Positions 55,917 through 63,761 of a stretch of DNA of 64,000 bases are shown here, piece after piece. The stretch spans positions 372,001-436,000 of the forward strand of contig NZ_AP018049.1 in assembly GCF_003609775.1 (NCBI RefSeq), read 5' to 3'. The translations under genes and the position numbers were made by a program. Every line of letters begins with the position of its first letter. Positions within the stretch are counted from its first letter, which is position 1. The notes under the pieces were generated by a model, which worked only from the letters and a program-made list of their open reading frames with translations, did not search any database and was not told the DNA's origin. The DNA comes from Prevotella melaninogenica (GTDB lineage: Bacteria > Bacteroidota > Bacteroidia > Bacteroidales > Bacteroidaceae).

Positions 55917-56315
55917 ATGAGTTCATTTAGAGCAACTTTGGAATTAGGTGGTAAGGAGTATGATGTACTCTTTTCTAACTACGAGTTCAGCCGTACAACT
56001 GACAAGAAGGGTCAGCCTGCATCAAGCATCTCTGGCGGTCGCATCAGTGTAACTATCGAGTCTACTGATGACACTTCTACCATCGAGGCTATGCTTAACA
56101 GCCAGTTCAAGCCTGTTGAGGGTAAGATTATCTACAAGAAGAGCGAAGAAGATGCTAAGATGAAGGAGATTTCTTTCAAGAATGCATACATCGTTCACTA
56201 CAAGGAGACACTCGACGTTAACAACGAGGCTCCTATGACCATCGCTATGACTTTCTCTGCTGAGAATATCACAGTAGGTAATGCAGAGCTCGACAACCGT
56301 TGGCCTCGCACATAA
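55917..56315 (+). CDS. hcp: Type VI secretion tube protein Hcp/TssD (Bacteroidetes type)
   Basis: 132 residues. Matches the Bacteroidetes TssD pattern: SSFRATLELGGKEYDVLFSNYEFSRTTDKKGQPASSISGGRISVTIEST, then KIIYKKSEEDAKMKEISFKNAYIVHYKETLDVNN, PMTIAMTFSAENITVGNAELDNRWP. Six copies form a ring that stacks into the tube of the type VI secretion system; this is the subtype iii system of Bacteroidetes. Codon use is strongly biased, as for a highly expressed gene. No sheath, baseplate or membrane genes are visible in this window. An attenuator-like hairpin separates it from vgrG. Confidence 0.92.
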   Translation: MSSFRATLELGGKEYDVLFSNYEFSRTTDKKGQPASSISGGRISVTIESTDDTSTIEAMLNSQFKPVEGKIIYKKSEEDAKMKEISFKNAYIVHYKETLDVNNEAPMTIAMTFSAENITVGNAELDNRWPRT

Positions 56316-56328
56316 GCTTAGGAAACAT

Positions 56329-56369
56329 AAGGACTATGCAGAGCAAACTATGCTCGGCATAGTCCTTTT
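56329..56369 (+). terminator. Hairpin between hcp and vgrG
   Basis: Perfect stem AAGGACTATGC (56329-56339) with GCATAGTCCTT (56357-56367), then TTTTC. It probably terminates most hcp transcripts, consistent with much higher Hcp than VgrG expression. Confidence 0.8.
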
Positions 56370-56478
56370 CGCTTTCCACAATTAAAGGGGATTTAAGTCA
56401 ACTTTAATCTCCTTAAACTGGAAATATAATACCCTAACACACGCCTATTAGCTTTATTTTATCTCAAAACAAACAACC

Positions 56479-58338
56479 ATGTCAATTCCTTTCAACCCCA
56501 TTACTATCAGCGTAGGAAAGAAGTCTCTTTCTTCTTTTATTTCTCTACAAATCGAACAAAATATAGGTAAACATCACCGATTCCAAATGTCGGTTGAACT
56601 TGAATCTGGTGGCAATAGATATGTGCACAACATCAGCGAGAACAGTAAAAAGTGGCTGGGTGAAAGCATCGTGGTGAAAGCTGCTGGAACACCGATTTTC
56701 GTGGGTGTGGTGACAAACATACAGTTACACAGAGAGGGAAGTGACTTTGGGTGTATCATCGTTTCTGGTTATTCTGCTACTTACAGAATGGAGACTGCAC
56801 ATAGCTGCTTTTCATGGAATGACACAACCATTGGGGATGTGGTTAAGAAGCTATGCGAACAAGCTAAGGTGCAATTAGAGTTAAATCCAGAATTCAAAGA
56901 GAACAAGGACTATATCTGTCAATATGAAGAGTCCGACTTCGACTTTGTCCGTCGTCTTGCTCATCAGTATCAAGAGTGGATGTATTACGATGGAACTAAA
57001 CTAATCTTCGGAAAACCAAAGAAATTGGCTGATCCAATTAGGTTGGAATACGGAACGACGCTATCGTCACTTGATATTGGTTTGCAGACTCTCGCACGTT
57101 CAGAGCAGGTGTTCTCTTACCACTCTGGTTCGGACCGTGAGATGGAGAGAATGACACCAGACCAAGCTATTGGACATGATAAACTATCGGGCGATGCCTT
57201 TCGTGCATCACTCGGGTTATTCTCCAAGCCAGCAAGACAGCGTGCATTGCCACGTATAAGCGATGAGTCAGAACTCATTGGATACATGGGTCGTAAGCAG
57301 GCGGCTGAGACGGCTGAGACACATTATATCACAGCAGAGAGTCAGGTGCCAACCCTACGTGTAGGTTCTGTTGTAAGTCTTTACAGCTCATTCTTAGAGC
57401 GTATAGGAAACATATCAAAAGAGAGTTTGGGTAACTTTATCATTATCGAGATAACCCATGAGGTAAGTCAAGGCAGCTACTACAAGAACCGCTTCAAGGC
57501 TATCCCTGCAACAATAAAAGCACTGCCAAGTCCAAAGGTGCGTATGCCATTGGCAGAGACACAGATGGCAACCGTGCTTAGCAATGCTGACCCACAGGGC
57601 AAGGGTCGTGTTCGTGTGCGTATGAATTGGCAGACGAATGGTATGCAGACAGGTTGGGTGCGTGTGATGACACCAGATGGTGGTAGCAGTGACGATGTAA
57701 AGAGCAACCGCGGTTTTGTATTCATCCCAGAGGTAGGCGACCAAGTCCTCCTCGGTTTCCGCCATGGAGATCCAGCAAGACCATACGTTTTGGGTAGCCT
57801 CTTTAATGGAACAACTGGTGGTGGTGGTGGCCAGGGCAATAACTGCAAGAGCCTCACCACACGAAGCGGTAGCTCCCTTAAGCTTGATGACTCTGCAGGT
57901 AGCGTAACACTGCACGACAAAGGCGGTGTAAGCATGAACTTTGATGGTGGAGGTAATGCGACGACGAATGCGAAATCATCTAATTTTGTCAATGCAGGAA
58001 CTAATAACGTTATCAATGTTGGTAATGGCAGTTCCGTTATATCTTCAGACTCAGATGGTAATATAACGTTAAAAGGAAACACTGCAATTACTTTGGTTGT
58101 AGGAGAAAATCAAATAAAGGTTTGCACGAGCGGTATCTTTATTAATGGTAAACAGCAGATTACCATCGGAACGGATGAAATGATGTCGTTACAAGCCAAG
58201 CAGGATATGACGATGTCAAGCCAAACCAATCTAAATATGTCTGGTAAAACAACTGCCACTCTTGGTAGCAAAGATATTTCAATTACAGGTGGAAGTAAGG
58301 TTGTTGTAGATGGTCCAGATGTCAATGTTAACAGCTAA
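56479..58338 (+). CDS. vgrG: Type VI secretion spike protein VgrG/TssI
   Basis: 619 residues. N-terminal gp27-like part (FQMSVELESGG, YSATYRMETAHSCFSWNDTTIGDVVKKLCEQ, YEESDFDFVRRLAHQYQEWMYYDGTKL) is followed by the gp5 OB-fold (MATVLSNADPQGKGRVRVRMNWQTNGMQTGWVRVMTPDGGSS, near 365-410) with the family hallmark GDPARPYVLGSLFNG near 435. The C-terminus is a Thr/Asn/Gly-rich beta-helix ending VVVDGPDVNVNS. It forms the trimeric spike on the Hcp tube and carries the PAAR-like tip and effectors. The next gene starts 16 bases after its stop. Confidence 0.95.
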   Translation: MSIPFNPITISVGKKSLSSFISLQIEQNIGKHHRFQMSVELESGGNRYVHNISENSKKWLGESIVVKAAGTPIFVGVVTNIQLHREGSDFGCIIVSGYSATYRMETAHSCFSWNDTTIGDVVKKLCEQAKVQLELNPEFKENKDYICQYEESDFDFVRRLAHQYQEWMYYDGTKLIFGKPKKLADPIRLEYGTTLSSLDIGLQTLARSEQVFSYHSGSDREMERMTPDQAIGHDKLSGDAFRASLGLFSKPARQRALPRISDESELIGYMGRKQAAETAETHYITAESQVPTLRVGSVVSLYSSFLERIGNISKESLGNFIIIEITHEVSQGSYYKNRFKAIPATIKALPSPKVRMPLAETQMATVLSNADPQGKGRVRVRMNWQTNGMQTGWVRVMTPDGGSSDDVKSNRGFVFIPEVGDQVLLGFRHGDPARPYVLGSLFNGTTGGGGGQGNNCKSLTTRSGSSLKLDDSAGSVTLHDKGGVSMNFDGGGNATTNAKSSNFVNAGTNNVINVGNGSSVISSDSDGNITLKGNTAITLVVGENQIKVCTSGIFINGKQQITIGTDEMMSLQAKQDMTMSSQTNLNMSGKTTATLGSKDISITGGSKVVVDGPDVNVNS

Positions 58339-58354
58339 AGGATAACAGATTTTT

Positions 58355-59197
58355 ATGGAAATCAACGAAGAAGAGTATTTCAGAAGATATAAAGAAGGAG
58401 AGACATTTGTCTATGACCTTACCGCAGAAGGACATTCCAAGGCTATGGTTATAGACAGTGATTTCAAGATGGTGAGCCGCCATGAACTTACGTTTCTTGA
58501 AGTAGACAAGGAACAGCAATGTTGGCGTTTCCGCCTGCGTGAGTTATCAAATAAATTAGTAAAATATGATGACGCTACAGTTGCTCAGATTATTGAAGCA
58601 ACTAATGAGATTAGTGCCATATATGACGAATTGGACTTCTGGGTCAGCGACCACGGAATTCTCCGCAAGATTAATAATAGGGAGCAAGTATATTCCAAAT
58701 GGGAGAAAGTTCGTGAGTATCTTACCTACAAGTACCCCATGAGTTCGTATGAGATTATCCTTGCAAAGGAGAAGGAACTTGCCAATGAGTCACTGTTTGT
58801 GAACAATATTCGCTATATGCACTTCATGTATGCTTATTTCCTTCAGTTTGGAAAATATATGCGTGAAGAACGCTTTAAGTATCGTGACATTGACCGCTTC
58901 GGTTCATGCGTTCCTATAGAACTTGCTTGTACGTACAAAACAAGTAAAGGTGTCATGTTTGATGGCAAGACCGATCGACATTTTAAGGGCGACATGATCT
59001 ACGATGGAGAGTCTGTTGATAAGATTCTTAAGAACGTTGATGCAAAAGGCTCGAATATGGAGTATCAGATGCGTGCAGACTTTCATAATGACGGCGAGAT
59101 ATTGGAAGAAGCTAATCTCAGCCTGAGTGAGACAGTCGGCAAGGATTATTCGTTGTACACCCACCTACATCTAAAACTTCACGAAGATGGCGAATGA
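58355..59197 (+). CDS. Unknown protein between VgrG and the PAAR effector, possible adaptor
   Basis: 280-residue cytosolic protein without signal peptide or membrane helix, which I do not recognise. It is acidic and mixed alpha/beta. Segments include YRRYKEG-like FRRYKEGETFVYDLTAEGHSKAMVID, DELDFWVSDHGILRKINNREQVYSKWEKV and GVMFDGKTDRHFKGDMIYDGESVDKILKN. Its position between vgrG and the PAAR-effector gene, with a short gap on one side and an 11-base overlap with the effector gene on the other, is where effector-loading adaptors or chaperones sit. An adaptor role is inferred from context only. Confidence 0.65.
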   Translation: MEINEEEYFRRYKEGETFVYDLTAEGHSKAMVIDSDFKMVSRHELTFLEVDKEQQCWRFRLRELSNKLVKYDDATVAQIIEATNEISAIYDELDFWVSDHGILRKINNREQVYSKWEKVREYLTYKYPMSSYEIILAKEKELANESLFVNNIRYMHFMYAYFLQFGKYMREERFKYRDIDRFGSCVPIELACTYKTSKGVMFDGKTDRHFKGDMIYDGESVDKILKNVDAKGSNMEYQMRADFHNDGEILEEANLSLSETVGKDYSLYTHLHLKLHEDGE

Positions 59198-60725
59198 ACA
59201 ATATCTTACAGAAGCTCATTATCTGACTTGCTCCAAGGGGGCAAAGCCTGTACGTGTGAGTGTAGACAGCCAGAAGAGTATTAAGTTCAGCGGCTCCCTG
59301 GCAGCAACAAGTAAGGATCTTCAGACGAAGTCTAACTTTATCTGTGCTGGTAGCGTAGCTTTTGCAGCTGGTGCCATTGCAGGTGTTGCAACCTTTGCCG
59401 TTGGAGCCTGTATGTGTGTTCCTGGTCCCGGGTGGCTTATGGCGGCCATCATTGCAGCCGTTGTCGTAGCAGCCTTAGTTTTTGCAGGTTGTAAATGTGC
59501 CAGTGCAGCAGCAACACGTTCATGGCTTCCTGCCACGACATCACAGCATTCCAAACTGAATGGGGCACCATTGCTGACACTTTCTTCACAGATGACCTGC
59601 CCAGCAGAAGGTGGAATCATCACGGCACAAGAAACATTCTGGGAGGCATGGGGTACACAGGCTCTGACTAACCTCGGTCATATTGCAAACTTTGCCTTTG
59701 GTTTCCTTGTCGGTCGAGGTGGAGCCTCAATGGTGGCAGAAGCTGGTACTGCTGCAGCAGGTGCTTCATCAGCAGGACAGGCTGCAACAACGTTTGCTCG
59801 CACGTTTGGTAAGACTTTCCTTAATACAGCCAAGGAGAACTTCGTTCAGCAGTTCACTGGATGGAATCAGGGAGGACTTTTCTGCCGATTTATGAAAGGC
59901 TTCGGTCTTTATGGTCAAGCCAAAGAACACTATGACATCTGGACAGATGATGAAAAGAGCACTTGGGAGAAAATCAAGGCAAGTGGTATGTCACTCATCC
60001 TTGACGTCTTTGCAGCTAAAGGTGCTACAACAGTCTGTTTCCCTGCAGGCACGAAGGTGCATACGCAGTGGGGACTGGCGGATATAGAGAAGCTGGAAGT
60101 CGGCGTACCTATTTTAACTTACAATGAGGAAACAGGTGAGCAAGAGTACAAGAAGGTAAAGAAGGTTATGCGTCGTATGACACGCCGTATGTGCGCCTTG
60201 GAGCTTTCCAATGGTACGACAATTGAAGTAACACCCGAACACCGCTTCTTCAGCAATGGCGAATGGACACCAATAGAGGAACTAAATGTTAATGACACTC
60301 TTCAACTGAAAGATAATTCTATCGTTGTCATTGACAATAAGATAATTTTCCCTACCTTTGTAGAGGTCTATAATCTGGAGATTGAGGACAATGAAAACTA
60401 TTATGTCACAGAAGAGGGTGTGCTGGTGCATAATGGGTATATAAGTGATAGGAAAGGAAAAACCATCAATAGGGACGAATTAAACAAGCCAACTAAAAGA
60501 GGTAATGCGCCAACCTTTAAAAGTGATGGAACGTCCGTAGAAATCCATCATCGAGGACAAAACCCAGAAGGACCATTTGATGAAATGCATTGGAAGGAGC
60601 ATAGGGGTGCAGGAAATGATGCTATAAACCATCCAAACAAGGGTAGTGCTAGCAAGATAGATAGAAAAGCTTTTAAAGCTCAAAAGCTAGAATATTGGAA
60701 AGAAGTCTTCGATGATTGGGATTAA
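59187..60725 (+). CDS. PAAR-like T6SS effector with Hint domain and HNH-type (LHH-like) nuclease tip
   Basis: 512 residues. Residues about 1-155 are a PAAR-like (DUF4280-type) segment: TEAHYLTCSKGAKPVRV and TLSSQMTCPAEGGIIT flank two hydrophobic helices (about 53-73 and 80-100) that may cross the target membrane. A linker (about 155-283) leads to a Hint autoprotease domain (284-418): Cys284 in CFPAGTKVHTQWG, VTPEHRFFSNGEW, and GVLVHNGY at the end. The final ~94 residues are the toxin: EIHHRGQNPEGPFDEMHWKEHRG...NHP, matching the LHH-type HNH/endonuclease VII pattern. The frame overlaps the upstream gene by 11 bases. A cognate SMI1-like immunity gene follows 22 bases later. Nuclease activity is inferred from motifs. 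Confidence 0.85.
   Translation: MANEQYLTEAHYLTCSKGAKPVRVSVDSQKSIKFSGSLAATSKDLQTKSNFICAGSVAFAAGAIAGVATFAVGACMCVPGPGWLMAAIIAAVVVAALVFAGCKCASAAATRSWLPATTSQHSKLNGAPLLTLSSQMTCPAEGGIITAQETFWEAWGTQALTNLGHIANFAFGFLVGRGGASMVAEAGTAAAGASSAGQAATTFARTFGKTFLNTAKENFVQQFTGWNQGGLFCRFMKGFGLYGQAKEHYDIWTDDEKSTWEKIKASGMSLILDVFAAKGATTVCFPAGTKVHTQWGLADIEKLEVGVPILTYNEETGEQEYKKVKKVMRRMTRRMCALELSNGTTIEVTPEHRFFSNGEWTPIEELNVNDTLQLKDNSIVVIDNKIIFPTFVEVYNLEIEDNENYYVTEEGVLVHNGYISDRKGKTINRDELNKPTKRGNAPTFKSDGTSVEIHHRGQNPEGPFDEMHWKEHRGAGNDAINHPNKGSASKIDRKAFKAQKLEYWKEVFDDWD
59655..60440 (+). repeat. Hint/linker direct repeat, copy 1 (full)
   Basis: About 786 bp encoding the linker and Hint domain. Copy 2 is at 61426-62211, offset 1771 bp, near-identical through the Hint part and more diverged in the first ~170 bp. 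A third, shorter copy is at 63240-63380. Homology ends abruptly at the codons for HNGY, where toxin tips diverge. Confidence 0.9.
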
Positions 60726-60747
60726 TTAACAATTAAATATTATAGTT

Positions 60748-61221
60748 ATGACTGTTAAAGAGTTGATAAAAAGGATTCAAACATTTAAAGAAGAGTATGT
60801 AAGTTATTTTAAACCTCTAGAAGAAGCTGATATCCATCTTTATAAAAATCAATTGCCATTTAGATTGCCAGAAGATTATTTAAGTTTTTTAAAATTTTCT
60901 AATGGTATAATAATATCAGGAGATGAATTGTTTGGAATAAGCAATAAACAATTTGATATTATTAAGGCATATGATATAGAACATAATGAGGTGAAATACC
61001 CAATGCCTAAGTTTATTGTTCCTTTCGCACCAGATGGAGGGGGAAGTTACTATTGCTTTGATACTTCTGATAACAATAAAATAGTTTTTTGGACTTCTAA
61101 TTATAAATACTCAGACACTGATAGGCCAGAAATAGTAAACCAAGACTTTTGTGAATGGTTTAATGAAGTTATGTTGGACTGGAGCATAGATATTATTGGC
61201 GACAGTATTTTCAAACCTTAA
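60748..61221 (+). CDS. SMI1/KNR4-type immunity protein (cassette 1)
   Basis: 157-residue cytosolic protein. The pattern ADIHLYKNQLPFRLPEDYLSFLKFSNGIIISGDELFGI, followed by KFIVPFAPDGGGSYYCFDTSDNNKIVFW and a C-terminal FCEWFNEVML, fits the SMI1/KNR4 (SUKH) superfamily, the commonest immunity fold in bacterial toxin systems. It starts 22 bases after the LHH-type nuclease effector and probably neutralises it. Codon use is AT-rich compared with the VgrG region, as is typical of exchangeable tip-immunity pairs. Confidence 0.8.
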   Translation: MTVKELIKRIQTFKEEYVSYFKPLEEADIHLYKNQLPFRLPEDYLSFLKFSNGIIISGDELFGISNKQFDIIKAYDIEHNEVKYPMPKFIVPFAPDGGGSYYCFDTSDNNKIVFWTSNYKYSDTDRPEIVNQDFCEWFNEVMLDWSIDIIGDSIFKP

Positions 61222-61371
61222 AATTGCAGATATACTTGTATTTTATTCTTAATGGGGTAGATATAAAATTTATGATTTAGAAGGAAATATCTGAGGAAAG
61301 GCTAAATGGGGCATATTGTGCTATAGAAAGGTTATAAAGATATTGATATATATTCTTTATAATGACTTGTC
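61222..61371. other. Gap before the second Hint segment
   Basis: 150 bp with no supportable gene. Reading frames here are short and broken; the DNA may be a relic of an earlier tip, but no clear homology is visible. Confidence 0.4.
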
Positions 61372-62583
61372 TTGCATTGGAACAGGAACATTATTACCAA
61401 GTCCACATTTTGGTCTTTTTATGACACATATACCCTGACGAATCTTGGTCATGTATCGAACTTTGCTTTTGGATTCCTTGTTGGTAAAGGCTGTGCAAAT
61501 ATGGCTATCGGAGCTGGTAGTGCTGCAGCAGGTGCATCAACAGCAGGAGAGGCTGTGACGACATTTGGAAAGACTTTTGCCAAGGACTTCGCTATGACAG
61601 CCAAGGATAACTTCCTTCAGCAGTTTACTAGCTGGAATCAGGGAGGACTTTTCTGCCGTTTCATGAAAGACTTCGGTCTTTATGGTCAAGCCAAAGAACA
61701 CTATGACATTTGGACAGATGATGAAAAGAGCACTTGGGAGAAAATCAAGGCAAGTGGTATGTCACTCATCCTTGACGTCTTTGCAGCTAAAGGTGCTACA
61801 ACAGTCTGTTTTCCTGCAGGCACAAAAGTTCACACGCAGTGGGGACTGGCAGATATAGAGAAACTGGAAGTTGGCGTGCCTGTGCTCACATACAATGAGG
61901 AAACGGGTGAACAGGAGTACAAGAAGGTAAAGAAGGTCATGCGTCGTATGACACGCCGTATGTGTGTTTTGGAACTTTCTAATGGTTCAACAATTGAAGT
62001 AACACCAGAGCACCGTTTCTTCAGCAATGGCGAATGGACACCGATTGAGGAACTAAATGTTAATGACACCCTACAACTGAAAGATAATTCTATCGTTGTC
62101 ATTGAGAATAAGATTATTTTCCCTACCTTTGTCGAGGTCTATAATCTGGAGATTGAGGACAATGAGAACTATTATGTCACAGAAGAAGGAGTGCTGGTGC
62201 ATAATGGGTATGCTGATGCAAATGAATTAAAGAAAATAGAGGAAAGAGGCTTTCATGACGTTAAAGCTACGAAAAATGGAGGACTTGATTATGCCGATAG
62301 TGATGCTTTATATCCTATAAAGGAAGGACAAAAAAATATTATATCAATAGAGTACTCTGGGGTATATAGTACAGATTTTGAAAATGCAAGTCTATCAGCA
62401 CTTGGCCAGAAAAGTACACCTAAGGGATATGTATGGCATCATTTGGATGATTATGATCCTAAAACAAATAGAGGAACTATGCAGTTAGTCAAACAAGAAG
62501 CACATTCTGGCATTTCTCATATTGGTGGTTGCAGCCAATACAAACAAGCAACAGGAAAATCTTATATTTTTAAAACTTGGTAA
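61372..62583 (+). CDS. Orphan Hint-WHH nuclease cassette lacking the PAAR part
   Basis: 403 residues as an open frame from a TTG at 61372. The PAAR-like N-terminus is missing: homology to the first effector starts only at about residue 19 (TLTNLGHVSNFAFGFLVGKG). No ribosome-binding site or ATG precedes it; the first in-frame ATG is at 61501. The Hint domain (146-280, CFPAGTKVHTQWG to GVLVHNGY) is almost identical to copy 1. The tip (281-403) is different: GYVWHHLDDYDPKTNRGTMQLVKQEAHSGISHIGGCSQYK fits the WHH-type HNH/endonuclease VII nucleases, with WHH and the conserved MQLV...H..HIGG. It is probably a silent donor cassette that becomes functional by recombination with the PAAR gene. An immunity-like gene starts 2 bases after the stop. 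Confidence 0.7.
   Translation: MHWNRNIITKSTFWSFYDTYTLTNLGHVSNFAFGFLVGKGCANMAIGAGSAAAGASTAGEAVTTFGKTFAKDFAMTAKDNFLQQFTSWNQGGLFCRFMKDFGLYGQAKEHYDIWTDDEKSTWEKIKASGMSLILDVFAAKGATTVCFPAGTKVHTQWGLADIEKLEVGVPVLTYNEETGEQEYKKVKKVMRRMTRRMCVLELSNGSTIEVTPEHRFFSNGEWTPIEELNVNDTLQLKDNSIVVIENKIIFPTFVEVYNLEIEDNENYYVTEEGVLVHNGYADANELKKIEERGFHDVKATKNGGLDYADSDALYPIKEGQKNIISIEYSGVYSTDFENASLSALGQKSTPKGYVWHHLDDYDPKTNRGTMQLVKQEAHSGISHIGGCSQYKQATGKSYIFKTW
61426..62211 (+). repeat. Hint/linker direct repeat, copy 2
   Basis: Second copy of the linker-Hint repeat, offset 1771 bp from copy 1. It lacks the PAAR-encoding DNA and is joined to a WHH-type tip. Confidence 0.9.
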
Positions 62584-62584
62584 T

Positions 62585-63001
62585 ATGGAATTTGAACAAT
62601 CAGAACAACAGTTGATAATCACAGAGTTAATTACTTTTGAAAAGTCTTTTAGTAGAAATATCCCGATAGATTTCAAAGAGCATTATCTTAAATATAACGG
62701 AGGATATCCTCCATACGAAAATGTGAAAGGGTTACAGAATATTTTCACAATAAACGGATTCTATCCTATTAAATATGGTCGTCTTCCCATTGAGAAAATA
62801 ATTAAAGATTATAAAAACAGTGGTATTGATTTTATCGATAAGATACCCTTTGCTTATGACAATGGTGGGAATATCTACCTTATATCAATAGAAACAAATA
62901 CATACGGATATATATACATTTTAGAGGTGGACTTCTTAGAAGAAAAGAATTACATATTAGTGTCAAAGTCTTTTTCGGATTTTCTTAATTCATTTTATTA
63001 A
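62585..63001 (+). CDS. SMI1/KNR4-type immunity protein (cassette 2)
   Basis: 138 residues from the ATG at 62585; the frame runs upstream into the toxin gene, but that region codes for the toxin in another frame. Pattern ITELITFEKSFSRNIPIDFKEHYLKYNGGYPPYENVKG, then IPFAYDNGGNIYLISIETNTYGYIYILE and a C-terminal SFSDFLNSFY, fits SMI1/KNR4 (SUKH) proteins. It starts 2 bases after the WHH-type tip and is the expected antidote to it. It needs to be expressed for the cassette to be safe, but no promoter is obvious. Confidence 0.8.
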   Translation: MEFEQSEQQLIITELITFEKSFSRNIPIDFKEHYLKYNGGYPPYENVKGLQNIFTINGFYPIKYGRLPIEKIIKDYKNSGIDFIDKIPFAYDNGGNIYLISIETNTYGYIYILEVDFLEEKNYILVSKSFSDFLNSFY

Positions 63002-63227
63002 TTTTCCATATCAGAGTTTACATTCGATTAGATATTTATTTTTATATCTATTATAATATATTACTGTTTGGTAAAACATAATTCACATAGAAATCCTTGT
63101 GGGATTGCCTTTATATAGGTAATCCTACATTGTTTTTAAACCATGCTTTCTGAGCAAATATGACAAAAAACTCTTACCATCAAATAACAAAGATTATCAG
63201 AGGGACAACCATTCAAAAACAATTTGA
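63002..63227. other. Gap before the third Hint fragment
   Basis: About 225 bp of AT-rich DNA. No supportable gene, promoter or repeat seen. The stop at 63225-63227 closes the frame of the following fragment upstream. Confidence 0.4.
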
Positions 63228-63749
63228 TCGAATGCAATTTTACAACTGAAAGATAATTCTATTGTTGTCATTGAGAATAAGATTATTTTTCCTACCTTTG
63301 TCGAAGTCTATAATTTGGAGATTGAGGACAATGAGAACTATTATGTCACGGAAGAGGGAGTGCTGGTGCATAATGGGTACAAAAAGGGAAGTACTCCTAT
63401 AAAAGAGAATGAGGTTACTACGTATCAAGATTTTTTTGACCGTTCTGTTGTCGGTGATGGATTGGAGGGTCATGAAGTATTACAAAATTCTTGGTTAAAA
63501 AAACATGGAGTTATTTCAGGTCCAAGATTGGCTGAAGAAGCTTCTAAGAAAAATCCAGTTATTGCCTTACCACATGATGTTCATGTCTCTGTAAACCAGG
63601 CACAACGTAGTTTAGACGTCACAAGTCAAACCGCCCTAGAAAATGTCAATAGTAATATAAAAATATTAAAGGAACAAGGAATTCCACAAGGTACATTAGA
63701 CACCTTAAAAGAGCAAGCTATAAAACATATACAAGATTTAGGAATATAA
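63228..63749 (+). pseudogene. Third Hint fragment fused to a different toxin tip
   Basis: The frame opens after a stop at 63225-63227 and has no ATG before the Hint remnant. A possible TTG is at 63315. Only the last ~46 residues of Hint remain (LQLKDNSIVVIENKIIFPTF to GVLVHNGY, homology from 63240). A different tip of about 122 residues follows: DGLEGHEVLQNSWLKKHGVISGPRLAEEASKKNPVIALPHDVHVSVNQAQRSLDV, then a helical end. GHE and the later DVH are reminiscent of HNH/endonuclease VII-type toxins, but I am not sure of the family. It looks like a silent cassette that could replace the active tip by recombination. Confidence 0.65.
63240..63380 (+). repeat. Hint direct repeat, copy 3 (3' end only)
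   Basis: 141 bp near-identical to 62071-62211 (offset 1169 bp) and the matching part of copy 1. The left edge is abrupt at 63240, so enough homology remains for recombination into the tip junction. Confidence 0.85.
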
Positions 63750-63761
63750 AAACAAATACCA

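Noticed and set aside
60036..60440. Intein interpretation of the Hint domain
   Set aside because: The Hint motif is followed by a variable toxin tip after HNGY, not by the second half of a host protein, so tip release fits better than splicing.
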